Below are positions 1 through 12,599 of a stretch of DNA of 64,000 nucleotides, piece by piece (within the stretch, counting starts at the first letter, position 1; each line of letters starts with the position of its first letter). The stretch is from assembly GCA_008360955.1 (NCBI GenBank), contig LUCM01009385.1, forward strand, positions 107,477 through 171,476. Reading direction: 5' to 3'. Below the pieces are notes generated by a model. That model worked only from the letters and a program-made list of their open reading frames with translations, searched no databases and had not been told where the DNA came from. The stretch is from Fasciolopsis buskii (taxonomy: Eukaryota; Platyhelminthes; Trematoda; Plagiorchiida; Fasciolidae). The translations under genes were made by a program, and so were the position numbers.

Positions 1-2440
1 AATAATAAGACAAATGAATCGTGAATGAAAAAGGCTTGTTCGGTTGGTCACTCGTGCAAAAGATCGCATGGGTAAATAAATGCTGCCAAGAAGAAAATTG
101 TAGTAACAGGTGCACAAAGTGTACTGCATACATCCCAATGTGCCGGTTCAAATCAACCTAGATGTTGCTCGGTTTCATCTGGATTTTCATCCAAAATACA
201 TGCACGGACAGAGAGTCTTTTAAGAGGGTTTCCAAGAGAAATAAAAGGGCTCATGCAGCGCCTTAGTCGGACTTTTCTTCTAAAACTAAAGTACTGATTC
301 CGGCAAAACGGTTACATTTTTCAGCACCAAACAGAGCATTCGACTTATTGTTTAGAAAAAATAAGAAAAGCTGTGATTTGGCCTCATTATCCTTGCATCC
401 ACCTTGCTTGATAAGTGAAATGATTCTGCAACGACCAAGTGAACGTTGACCAAAACAAGATGCCTGTCACTGGGACCCACTCCTCAGAATTCGAGTTGCT
501 TCGAAGCTTATAAAACACTCAGCTGTTTAGCTGTCCCGGTAATTATTTCCCCACTGCTTTCGAGACTAAACAAAAACACATGTATTTTCATTTCATTATG
601 GAGTTGAGGAAACTTAGAGATTAGCTTAGTAAAACAAAATAAAGATGGATGCTACCCCGCCCACTTTCGGAAATACATACGAAGTAAGCTTTAAAAGCCG
701 TCACATTTTAGGGTAAAATAAAGCTGAAAGATGATTATACAGGAAAATAGGTTGGGCGAGTAAATGCTGAGACAACAGTGAACGTGAATCCCGTTTGATT
801 CCAAACTATTCTTTCTCTCCAGTCAGGTGGCGCTTCCGCTGTACGGTTAGCCGAAACGACTTGGTCAAATCAAAAGTCACCTCATTGAAACCTAAAAACC
901 ATTTTATCTACCTCGGCAAGAACCCTTAAATCCGTCGTTTTCTCACAACGGAAGAAAGGTTATTGGTGTCCACAAGGTGACTCAACTGAAGATTTGGGTT
1001 TCCCTTACAAAAAAAAATAAATATCATCGGCTAATGAAATGCAGTAAAATCCGAATGCCGATTACCTCGGTTCGGTTTAATTATCAACGGTTAAAAGGAT
1101 GCTGTCGGCAAACAGATCATGGAACCCGATTTACCGTACTCACAAAGAGGCCATAGTTGGGTGACTTACAAATTCACACTAACCGACAGTTTATCTGTCT
1201 TGAATTTTGTCAATTTTTTCGAAACTATTTAGTCAGATACTTACGGAAAACAATGAATAATCTGTACTTTAAGTAGATAAGTTGCATTTCTACCACTGTA
1301 TCCTGTTATCAGTAATTAGCATTCAAGATCAATAAACGATTTTAACTGGGTTCTTTAACCTAGTAACCTCGCGATTAAATTTTCTGCTTATAAAAGAGCA
1401 TGCATTGCTTTAACTAGTGAGTTAAACAAACACTTGGTTCAAATATGGATAATTGAAGAGAGGATACACTGAGAATACCATCTACTTAACTGAATTCAAT
1501 CCTGGAAATAACGTGTTTCAGGTTTTCTTTCTGCGCAAGCAACCATATTGAAACTAACGAAATGATTCAGTGTTAAATGATGTCTAAAATAGGCTAGCCA
1601 ATTTCGTAACCTCTCCCTTTGAGCCCATAAGTGATTCATCCCCTGTAGTCCATTAACTGTGACCCGATCAACTGGCAAACATCCCAAACCGTAAGCAAAA
1701 ATCAGTGGCCTTTTAATGGCACAGCTGTTAATGTAGTTACAGAGTTTTCTGTCGCAGTAATCAGCTTCATTTTCTTTTATGGACAGCAATAGATGCATTG
1801 CATCCACAGTGGAGCATAAAGAAACCGAATCAGAAACAAAATAACCCAAATGAATATAAAAGCACCATCGACGATTGGTTGGCCTCGCAAGTTCACTTGT
1901 CCAGATTGTCGGGTAATTTAGTCACGAAAATTATGATGGTTGTTAGAAGTCTCATGGTCAATTGTAATTCTGTTATATTAACTGAATAGGACGTTTCAAA
2001 TGCAAAGTATTACACTACAGCAGAAAATACGTCGCAAACCGTTTCCCGAACATCCGAGTTACCCACAGCTGCTTGGACTCACGCGCAAGATGAAGACGCT
2101 TTTGCACCGACAGGATGTGGTCACGGTTTTAACAACCTGGTCTAATAATGTCAGCTTCGACCCATTCTGTCATGGTTCACGTAAACGTCGGACAGCTTTT
2201 CAATGTCAATATATCCAATGTAAAATATTGGCTCTTTGTCATATAACAAATTGAATGGGGTGTAAGAAGACCAGTAGACTAGTATTAATTACCATTTCCG
2301 TTATCCGCTCACTTTTGAGCACACTAGCATACGTGACTTGGACAGTAAAGATTTCGCATTCACATATACCCGAATTTCAATTAGTTAGCTTCGTTAGCTC
2401 GCCGAAACCGGACGGAAAACTGATAAAATGAATGGCATGA
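1..2440. other. No gene recognised
   Basis: Moderately AT-rich DNA with stops in all frames. The longest open stretches (about 60 to 117 codons) show no domain, signal peptide or resemblance to the retroelements elsewhere in the window. Probably intergenic or intronic sequence, or repeats too old to recognise. Confidence 0.5.
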
Positions 2441-2720
2441 TTGTCTATGAAAGGTTACTTAGACATGATCTCGAATTTCCAGGATGTGTTGATAACCTTG
2501 GGGGTGAAATTCATGCAAACCTTAACTTGGGCTGGTGGCACCGAATGGTCAAAAGTGTGGAAATATGAGAGACGCAGTTCTTCAAATCGTTGTGCAGAGA
2601 ATGATAAGGACTTGAAGCTGTGCTGTGTACAAACTTTTAACACGTAGACAATGCTGACCATAAAATACAACTGGCAAGTACTTCCACAGTAAGAAAAATA
2701 CATGACTAGTAAATGACAAT
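2441..2720 (-). mobile_element. CR1-like LINE remnant, C-terminal end of ORF2
   Basis: Read on the minus strand this matches the last part of the CR1-like LINE at 26.5-26.6 kb. The shared run encodes a segment like RFEELRLSYFHTF, corresponding to the stretch in the longer copy that reads about SKRLSYFDTIRFSFHTL. The region includes an 82-codon open frame (2703 to 2455), but it holds no reverse-transcriptase catalytic motif. It is therefore a short tail-end scrap of a retrotransposon and not a host gene. The identification comes from within-window similarity at both nucleotide and protein level. Confidence 0.6.
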
Positions 2721-3540
2721 CCCCGATGGTGCTAAAACTGGCAATGCGTAATGAACAAACTGTGAAAGAAAACTATATCACTAGGTTTGCTATGCCAAGA
2801 AATAAAGCCGCTTAGTAATATAATTCTGCTTTCATCAGAAGTGTTATTACGTGGATTATAAACCGAAATTATGAAGTATATCCCCGAACTATTTGAGAAT
2901 AAGGTTGTTGCTCAAATTTGTAATTTATCTTAGAAATAATCTAGTAACTAAGGGCAATTTTTTAATAATATACGAGTTCATTTGTGACGCAAAGTATTTT
3001 GCCTTAATCAATGACATGTTAATGGCCTCACGGATTAATCTGGTATAAATTAATCTTTCATGCACAAAACTAATTGTTTCAACAGTGATGAGTTAGCGAT
3101 TTATAACCTCCTACTTGGTCATGAGGTTGTTAGACATCAGGCGAGTAAAAGTTTCGTGAAGTTACTTGAGATTTTGCCCTCATAATTCCCGGATTGTTCT
3201 TCAGATCATTGGGGTTTGAAATCCACGAAATAAACCTCCGAATTTCACATTACCATTGTGCAATTATTCCTGTCTCTTTTCCTGTCTTCAGTTTTTCTAT
3301 TCAGAGGAAGTCATATGCCCGCAACTGCGTGTTTAAAAACAACTGCACGTTTATAGTCAACCTGGATAACATCTGCTAAACACAAGGTTGAAATTAAGGC
3401 TACCCATATCAAACCAAAGAAAAACGAAGACAGATAAACGAAATCAGACGCCGAAGAATTACACAAGATGGCTTAGGTTTCAGTATTTTATTATGTTACG
3501 GAATACGCTCTTTCAGCAACAGAGATTTGCAGGACCAAGT
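2721..3540. other. No gene recognised
   Basis: Short open frames of about 60 codons at 3194-3379 and 3388-3570 show no recognisable domain. Nothing else seen. Confidence 0.4.
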
Positions 3541-3792
3541 CCTGTGATGAAGCGCACCAGCACTTCATGACAATCCACCATTCAGTTCATTTGTAAATTT
3601 AACAGGTCCAGTTTAGACGTTGTCCTCTCCCTTATTCATCACGTACGTGACTTCTTAGACACATCAAAGAAATCTGAACGCTGGGCATTCCTAGACTATT
3701 TGTCTGTATTCAGTTTGTCTCATGGTCACTTCTAAATGACAAACTGGAAATATTTACCTAACCCAAACTTACATAACCATGGCAGTATGAAA
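3541..3792 (+). mobile_element. CR1-like LINE remnant, reverse-transcriptase part of ORF2
   Basis: Plus-strand match to 25.61-25.83 kb of the longest CR1-like copy. Shared landmarks are the run around AACAGGTCCA(G/C)TTT, then AAATCTG..CGCTGGGCATTCCTAGACTAT (RT motif A region), and finally ACAAACTGGAAA..CATGGC. It abuts the left arm of the large inverted repeat that begins near 3796, so the inverted-repeat structure lies next to, or interrupts, this LINE. Point changes and indels make it non-coding. Confidence 0.7.
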
Positions 3793-3795
3793 TCT

Positions 3796-5844
3796 GTGCG
3801 CTCCACGCAAACTCACATAACCCGAGGGCCTACGTGACCTAGTTTGATGTTTGTTCGTTTCCTGATTGCTTTACGCAAATGTGAGAAAAGTGTTGTATTT
3901 TCCCGTGAATATCCAAAATCTCTTTAGTTTACTATGACAGAATGTCAGGAGAAATTTTGTTTCGCTTGCAATCCTAAAACAGTCGCTTATCTCCTACGTA
4001 ATATGGTGTGCTTCAGATGCGTTATTTTCACTTTCGCTCTTTTATTGAGAGGCCATCAGTTCGAGGATAAGTTGACAAAAAATCGTATCTTATGCAGCTA
4101 GTAAGTATTTTTTGGATTTATTTACATTTTTTTGGTAATAGTCGAGCTTCTATTTTGTGACCCTCCAAGATGAAACTTCAGACGATTTCTTTCTTCATTT
4201 TCTTTGCCACGATCCAACATATGTATTTCAATAAATAGCATTGGGAGAAATTAAATTTAGACCATCTCGCACCCGATATGGTTTACGGGTATACTCTCGC
4301 CCGGTTCACAACCACACCTGATCTACTGAGGCTTTATGCAGTTCGCCACTTCAAGTCTAAGGATCATCCTTTCACGTTTTCCCTAACTTAAACAGCTGCG
4401 TTATACAAACACGTTCGCCCTGGACCTCACGCTCTAACTACTCATTTACGAACCTATGAAGTACCCAATACCCTCACTGAACTGCAGCACTGAGTCTGGT
4501 TGCTTGTCCAACCTGTCAATCTTTCACTGAGAAGAAAATGCCCAAGGTTTACCTTTTTTAGGTGCTAATAAACGGAAGTTTCATTGATAGGTTCCTTCCA
4601 CAAATCCACTAGGGGTAAGTTTTACCCACAGTTCTCAAGTTTCGCACCAGTTGCATATAAGCGGTGATTATTTCGAACTCTTCTACAGAGTGCAGAAAAT
4701 CCACACCCAAGATTAAATACAAAAATAATTATTTGGATGACGGACGTTGTTAGCTAACGGTTATCCAGAAAATTTCCTCAAACAGCTTCAGGAGCAGAGG
4801 AAGCCATGCGAGAAACCGGGCAGTGCAGTAAAGAAACAAGTCCTTTTGCCCTAGCATTTTAAAGATAACTAGTTGTTTAACCAAAGCAAGAAAAATCTTA
4901 AATCAGTCATCAGGTATACGTATCGAGCAATAACGCTGCGTTTACCACAAACACAAAATTTTAGACTTCTAGAATCACTCAAGTTGTCTTATCCTAATGT
5001 CTCACGTTCAGTTCAATTCACTTGCATGTGCGCCGACGCCTAAATTGACAAAACGAATCGCTGCCTCATTCAACGAGAGTCAGGGCACATACGAAATGAT
5101 TGCTGAAACCAATAACGCAATCCTTTGTGACCTCGTATACCAGTGCAAAATCTCTGACCTCTTCGATTACGAAGTACCTAGCCACATCGGGCCACAAAGT
5201 TGAAATAACCCTATCTTTCAAAGTACTAGTGGTCAATCCAATCCCCAAAATACTGGCGCTGAGTGAGGCCGCCCTTATCGGCATGCATCATCCAGTGCTT
5301 TGCGCACAGAAACGGTTGAGCCTGAGTATTAGTCTGTCTTGGCATTCACCCATGTGAAATTCGCCCCCTGTCAATTTATTGACTCCGTTACTGTATATAT
5401 GGAACTACACATAGATCAAACACTGTATCCTTCACAATCTACTGTGCACAATTTGTAAAGCTTTATGTGCTCCATGGAAAACAATAAACTGCATGCTCAC
5501 GTCCGGTGACATACATCATCTTTCTGCTTTGATTTCTTTAGTTATATTTGATTATTTTGAATGCTGCATGAAAAACAGTCTAACATTTTAAAGAGCATAT
5601 TTTTGTGACTTCGTTTCAAGTGACTAGCTGAGCATTATTTCTTAACCGATATTTCGTTTCAAACGCTTTCTCAAATAAAACTTTTCAACGCCGAAAACGT
5701 TTGCGTAATATTCCCTTATTCGCAAATCAATTGTAACCTAACCATGAGGTGGCTAGACCAAGCTCTATGTATACCCTTTGTCCTCTGATTTCCCGATGAA
5801 GCCTGTTGATCAGCAAAACTGGCCTTCTAGTATGGAATCTGAGT
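3796..5844 (+). repeat. Left arm of large inverted repeat
   Basis: About 2,049 bp whose reverse complement recurs at 8961-10983. For most of the arm, paired positions add up to 14779. Inside position 5474 they add up to 14805, because this arm keeps 26 bp that the other arm lacks. I counted only a handful of substitutions by eye, for example near 4024, 4041, 4128, 4430 and 5290. Mirrored open frames of 68, 72 and 85 codons (4997-5203, 5066-5284, 5100-5357) recur unchanged in the other arm. They have no recognisable domain and overlap one another, so I do not call them genes. The outermost 50 bp are much more diverged than the rest. Confidence 0.95.
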
Positions 5845-8800
5845 GTTTCTTATTTTCAAGTGTTGGATGCTTTCATGTTGGACACCTCAGCATCAGTGCT
5901 ACTGCCTTGTTCACAATCGGGATTGGCTAATTTTCTTTTCCGACACCTCGATGAATGTATGCGAAGCTGAACAATTCGGTGCGTTCAGAAGGAAGTCCCT
6001 ACTGTTTGACCTCCTTTATAGTGTGGCCGATCTGTCTGGTGACCATGCTCAGGACCTTGATCTTATCCTCAGTTCGCGATCTTCTGGCAACTTTTGGCTC
6101 ACTGCACTGGCTTACCATTAAATCTTTTCTTTAATTCACCCATCTCAGTTTCACTACAGCGCTGTGTACTCCGACAGTTTTCGCTACTGCTTGTCCTGGA
6201 GCAACTTCTTTTACTTCGGGGACTTCCGTATCTGCTCCTAGCTTTACATGGACTGTTCTCCCGGGCATGAATCTTTTTAATCCAAACTTTTCTAATTTAG
6301 TCATCATTACATCCCCTAAATGGTTTAATCGGGTAACCTAACAGGCTGTCCGCATCAAGCTTTCATCATTTCGCAGCTTGTACCAGTCACTCTCCTCTTC
6401 CACCACCGATTGTCACAACCAAAACGAGATATCGTCAGCTATACGAAGGGACATAGAAGACCTCATTCACTGCAAATCTGAACCCTTAACCTTATCTACA
6501 ACCGGTAGCCCGACATGCTGGTCCCTTGTTAGGGTATGCTGTCGCAAATTCTGATACGCTGATTTTTCCTCATTCTGTTACTCATATAGTGATCTTGTAT
6601 GTGATTACCACTATGTAAAGCTTAAACTTCTGTTTCCCGGTTTGGCTACATTTTCGACTTAAACGATTATGTTGCACAACTCTGGCTGCTTACTCTTCCA
6701 GTGTTCGCATTTTTTTTACATCGCATTAACACAAAGATTCCAAAGAATGCTGAGTCCTCTAGACTTTTAGAAGGCATTTTTGGTCCTCCGCAACCCGGCA
6801 ACCGGGAAGGAACTCACCGCCTCTCTTTCCAATTCTTTAGGACTTTTACCTAGCCTAGCATGAATGTCCTCTGTTGGAATCGTTGAGCTGCTGGTTCTTC
6901 AGGGCCTTCGCATTGTAAATATCGGGTTTACTTAGAAGCAATCTATGTCAGTCCGAGTTGACGGAATCCTGTCCCAAATCCTGGCGTTCCCCAGTGGTAA
7001 GCATTTGCGTCCAAATTTTTCTTCATATTCATCAAAGATCCTCTATCTACTGCTTTCACGCCAATATAGTCTGTAATCGATTACCCCACCCTCCATTATT
7101 CTGTCTTTGCAAATTTCCGCCCTTCGACATCAATTGCGACCGTTGTGTCCTCGGTGTACCGTTAAACTGCAGTCGCGAATAATTTTCAGTGGGGAAGCAA
7201 TAATCACGTTCTACTTATTGCTTACGAAGCCTATCTTCTTTCAAGTTATCGGAAGTATCAACCGTAATGTTCCTGAATTTTTTTACTCAAACGATTTGCT
7301 TTCCACTGATCACTTCCCATCTAGCTGTATCAGTTAGTTCTTTATCTTTTCAGAGCTTGACTGTTTAGTATTTAATTGCTGAGGCCACATGTTAGATGAT
7401 GATTCGTCTAATTCTGCGTCACCTCTCGCAGGAACTCAAAAACGGTCACCTTTCATTAACATATATTTGGCTGTCGCCAGAATATCATCAATCCTTTGAT
7501 TCGTTATCCCAATTCTGCCGATATTATTTTTTTCTTCACTTTTGAGCTTAGCTCTTATTTTTCTCAGACATCCAGTCACCATTGCTATTTCTCTTGCTGG
7601 GTATCGAACTAGTCCTTTGATAGTATTCTTCTCCGGGTTTAAAGCTGTGGAACGTACTTTCACTGTCTTCACTCTCGCCTACTTACAACCCCTCTGTATT
7701 GAAAATGATCAGTCAACTAGTTTTCACTGTATCTTTTACCATGGGGTTAAACCCCGGTACTATACTCCACGGTGTGCAATAAAAAGCCAAAATAAAATCA
7801 GCCTGTGTGAAACTTTACGCCGCTAATTAAGACTGTGTTAGTTAAATGCATCATTATTACGGTGCTTCCAGATCATTAATTTACACTTGTTTCGATTGGC
7901 CTCAGTTAGGTTGGCTAATATTGTCAAGTCAGTTTTCACATTCACTTATCAGCCACTAATTTCTACGCTGTTGAATAAGATGGATGCGCAGACAAAACAC
8001 GCAGAGAGTATGTTCCTCGCTTGATCGGTTTACTGAAAAGTGGTTATCACTGAGTTTGATGAATGACAGTGACTCAGATGTAGGCCAGTCAACAGTTCCC
8101 TGAAACTTGCGCAAATAAATCCTGCACAACAACATCAAGACATTTTCTGATCTGTGATTCCCGCAGCTCAAAAACCCTAGTTTAACTTGTCATGACGGGT
8201 TGTACCTCGAGTGATTCATTTACAGGCTATTTTCGTCCAAATTCACACTCCGTATACGTGTCCCTTGTTTGTGATTCTATATTCAGGTTTTTATTCTTCA
8301 TCAATGCTTGTGCCAAGACGACAGTTGCATCACTGCCACCATAAGGAACAACGTAAAGAGTCACTTGCTAGAACCATCTGTTTGAATTCTAAAGCTGGTG
8401 ATATTAATCCTGGTTGACCCCTGCAGCTTTCCTTGTAGCGCTAGATGATTTAATCAAATGAGTTATCGCATACAGATCATCAAACACAAATTGCAAAATT
8501 AAATGTGCATAGTAAATGGAACATTATTCTAAGGTTAGATAATTTGACCCTCTTGAACAGCATGTACACATACTATTGCCATTCAGTAATCTTACAGACC
8601 AACAGCTTTTAAATGGATCCTCTAACAAAATGGCTTTTAAAAAATCATCGTAAACGTCGAAATTTGAAAAACTACGGAGGAAAATGGGTTTTCTGATGAA
8701 AAATATATATAAGTAAGGGAGCTTGGTCAGAAGTACTATTAAAAAGCGGATCATACATTTAACACTTGTAGCTATAACTTAGGTCGACAAACAGCCGAAA

Positions 8801-8960
8801 AGGTTCTGCATGTTTAAAGAAACTTATGGAAACTCAGAGTTGGTCATTCTTGAGCCAAAGACTAACTCAACCACTGAGTACTGCCCATTTGCTTCCTCTC
8901 TTTGCCATACTATTCTGTCATCGGCTCACCATCAATGATGTTTATTCCGGGGGAATTCCC
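5845..8960 (+). other. Unique spacer of the large inverted repeat, with possible LINE debris
   Basis: About 3.1 kb not repeated elsewhere in the window. No open frame exceeds 94 codons. Two short plus-strand hints recall LINE coding sequence. One is an MNVLCWNR-like peptide at about 6859. The other is an A-G-D-I-N-P-G peptide ending at 8417. No transposase or reverse-transcriptase core was found. If the inverted repeat is the terminal repeat of a transposon, this spacer encodes nothing I can identify as its enzyme. Confidence 0.35.
8340..8417 (+). other. Weak LINE ORF2 N-terminal motif
   Basis: The open frame 8211-8417 ends CLNSKAGDINPG and stop. The G-D-I-x-P-G core recalls the GDIEPNPGP (2A-like) motif found near the start of ORF2 in many LINEs. 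No endonuclease follows, so this may be a decayed LINE start or coincidence. Confidence 0.2.
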
Positions 8961-10983
8961 GCTCAGATTTCATACTAAAAGGCCAGTTTTGCTGATCAAC
9001 AGGCTTCATCGGGAAATCAGAGGACAAAGGGTATACATAGAGCTTGGTCTAGCCACCTCATGGTTAGGTTACAATTGATTTGCGAATAAGGGAATATTAC
9101 GCAAACGTTTTCGGCGTTGAAAAGTTTTATTTGAGAAAGCGTTTGAAACGAAATATCGGTTAAGAAATAATGCTCAGCTAGTCACTTGAAACGAAGTCAC
9201 AAAAATATGCTCTTTAAAATGTTAGACTGTTTTTCATGCAGCATTCAAAATAATCAAATATAACTAAAGAAATCAAAGCAGAAAGATGATGTATGTCACC
9301 GGACGTGAGCACATAAAGCTTTACAAATTGTGCACAGTAGATTGTGAAGGATACAGTGTTTGATCTATGTGTAGTTCCATATATACAGTAACGGAGTCAA
9401 TAAATTGACAGGGGGCGAATTTCACATGGGTGAATGCCAAGACAGACTAATACTCAGGCTCAACCGTTTCTGTGCGCAAAGCACTGGGTGATGCATGCCG
9501 ATAAGGGCGGCCTCACTCAGCGCCAGTATTTTGGGGATTGGATTGACCACTAGTACTTTGAAAGATAGGGTTATTTCAACTTTGTGGCCCGATGTGGCTA
9601 GGTACTTCGTAATCGAAGAGGTCAGAGATTTTGCACTGGTATACGAGGTCACAAAGGATTGCGTTATTGGTTTCAGCAATCATTTCGTATGTGCCCTGAC
9701 TCTCGTTGAATGAGGCAGCGATTCGTTTTGTCAATTTAGGCGTCGGCGCACATGCAAGTGAATTGAACTGAACGTGAGACATTAGGATAAGACAACTTGA
9801 GTGATTCTAGAAGTCTAAAATTTTGTGTTTGTGGTAAACGCAGCGTTATTGCTCGATACGTATACCTGATGACTGATTTAAGATTTTTCTTGCTTTGGTT
9901 AAACAACTAGTTATCTTTAAAATGCTAGGGCAAAAGGACTTGTTTCTTTACTGCACTGCCCGGTTTCTCGCATGGCTTCCTCTGCTCCTGAAGCTGTTTG
10001 AGGAAATTTTCTGGATAACCGTTAGCTAACAACGTCCGTCATCCAAATAATTATTTTTGTATTTAATCTTGGGTGTGGATTTTCTGCACTCTGTAGAAGA
10101 GTTCGAAATAATCACCGCTTATATGCAACTGGTGCGAAACTTGAGAACTGTGGGTAAAACTTACCCCTAGTGGATTTGTGGAAGGAACCTATCAATGAAA
10201 CTTCCGTTTATTAGCACCTAAAAAAGGTAAACCTTGGGCATTTTCTTCTCAGTGAAAGATTGACAGGTTGGACAAGCAACCAGACTCAGTGCTGCAGTTC
10301 AGTGAGGGTATTGGGTACTTCATAGGTTCGTAAATGAGTAGTTAGAGCATGAGGTCCAGGGCGAACGTGTTTGTATAACGCAGCTGTTTAAGTTAGGGAA
10401 AACGTGAAAGGATGATCCTTAGACTTGAAGTGGCGAACTGCATAAAGCCTCAGTAGATCAGGTGTGGTTGTGAACCGGGCGAGAGTATACCCGTAAACCA
10501 TATCGGGTGCGAGATGGTCTAAATTTAATTTCTCCCAATGCTATTTATTGAAATACATATGTTGGATCGTGGCAAAGAAAATGAAGAAAGAAATCGTCTG
10601 AAGTTTCATCTTGGAGGGTCACAAAATAGAAGCTCGACTATTACCACAAAAATGTAAATAAATCCAAAAAATACTTACTAGCTGCATAAGATACGATTTT
10701 TTGTCAACTTATCCTCGAACTGATGGCCTCTCAATAAAAGTGCGAAAGTGAAAATAGCGCATCTGAAGCACACCATATTACGTAGGAGATAAGCGACTGT
10801 TTTAGGATTGCAAGCGAAACAAAATTTCTCCTGACATTCTGTCATAGTAAACTAAAGAGATTTTGGATATTCACGGGAAAATACAACACTTTTCTCACAT
10901 TTGCGTAAAGGAATCAGGAAACGAACAAACATCAAACTAGGTCACGTAGGCTCTCGGGACACGGAGGTTTGCGTGAACCACAT
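8961..10983 (-). repeat. Right arm of large inverted repeat
   Basis: Reverse complement of 3796-5844, about 2,023 bp. It lacks 26 bp present in the left arm: here TTTATGTGCTC passes directly into ACGTCC (on the complement of about 9302-9318). The left arm repeats TGCTC on both sides of the extra segment. Both inner ends carry a shared run including AACTGGCCTT.TAGTATG and diverge abruptly beyond 5844 and 8961. No coding function recognised. Confidence 0.95.
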
Positions 10984-12599
10984 AGATTTCACTGCAGAAT
11001 TTCATCTCTGAGTAGCTTAGCAGGTTGAATAATTGGAAATACCGAACCGTAATCGGGAAACATTGTATAATTTTGAACTGAATCAATTGGCAATAAATTT
11101 ATTTGATTCTTCTCTAATCTGCCTCAATTCGATCCTTCCAAATCGTCTTTGCATATTTTTTTTGCGTTCGCTGTCGTTGGGCGTTGTTGCACCACAGTTT
11201 TCTCATCACGTACGAAGTAATTACTGGTGAGTGATGCTGCTGAATAAGCTTCTTTGTTGCCCCTCATTTTATGAAACTATTCGACGATTACTGGTGGGGA
11301 CAGAAATATAGAATTATCAAAATGCTCCTTTGGGTTGTTATTGATACAAGACTATGCAGAGTTTTGCAACAAATATTCCCAGTGTACCAAACTGGAAGAA
11401 AATTTGCTTCGAATATACCAGAAAATATTTTTGCGAATATGCGAGAAACATAACAGATGGTGATATGATGGGTTCACTTGTTTGCAATTTTAAATCGCAC
11501 TGACCGAATTCATCCCATCCAAATCGTTTCTGTTGGAGATCAAATTCAAGATTGATTTACAAATTCATTTGTTAATAATGAGCTTTATGTGGTTTACAAT
11601 TGACCGCTTGAAGTCTTCAAAGTGAATGGCTTCCCACTGTGCAACTATTATGTAAACGGAGGATGAGCATGAACACGTACGTAATTCCGTTTTGAGACTA
11701 GTTGATAATTAGAAAAAAAAGTGAGTTTCACAAACTGCCAGCCTAATCTTAGGCGAGACTGCAGCAGATCTGTCAATGTGTATGGAATCCACTGTGGGAC
11801 GAAGTTTATCCACCAGAGCTTTAAGGTTTGCTAATCGTTAACAGTTGCGCGATTCGCGAATGTTGTTGCTGCACATGTGCGTTGTTAGCTTGTCATGGTA
11901 CCATCAAAGACGATGAGGTGTTGAATATTGATCGGTAACTTCAGCGATTGGATGAGATACAACAAACACACCTGACTCGCCGACTTTAGAATTAAGCTGA
12001 TACTGTTCTAAATTGACTTGATCGGTTTCACTTGACCCTAAACAAGGGCACCGATTAGACACGCTGAAATGATCACTAACGACACCGTAAATAAACGAAT
12101 CAGCTTTCGATTATAAACGAAAAAAAATACCCAGAAGCAAACTTTCGCAAATGCAGTGATTCTGGTTAGTGATAGTGAACTGGTGAAATGGGAATACTCA
12201 AAGATATAAAACTGAATTGGTGGGATAATTGCCCTTATTTCCCAGACCAGTGGAGGGTTAAGAGAAAGTGCTCATCTAGGAGCAAAATGACACTGAAACT
12301 TTTCAGGCGTGAATTCTTACGCATTTTAAATAAGACGTGATATTTTGCCAGTGTAGGAGAAAACATGGGTTTATCAGTTCCCGACAGATTTTGGAATAGA
12401 AATAAGCTGATACAAGCACTGTGCGCGATAGCCGATAGACTCATGAACAAATTGTTGGATTACCTGTAATTTTTTAGGCGTTACCAGAATTTAGGCGCAT
12501 TTTGGACCAAATTCTATGACGATAATCATTGGAAAATTCCCATATTTTGCAATATTGCATGCGAAACTGTGTATGAGCATTGGTGCTGTATGAATTTTC
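10984..12599. other. No gene recognised
   Basis: Open frames of 60 to 71 codons (11033-11230, 11271-11453, 12235-12450) show no domain or retroelement resemblance. The reverse-strand CR1 element begins to be recognisable only from about 12.6 kb. Confidence 0.4.

Noticed and set aside
1496..1849. 117-codon minus-strand frame considered as a gene.
   Set aside because: No motif or similarity to other elements in the window, and no supporting splice or promoter signals.
4997..9782. Open frames of 68, 72 and 85 codons present twice (4997-5357 and 9422-9782).
   Set aside because: They are duplicated only because they lie in the inverted repeat arms. They overlap on both strands and show no domain.
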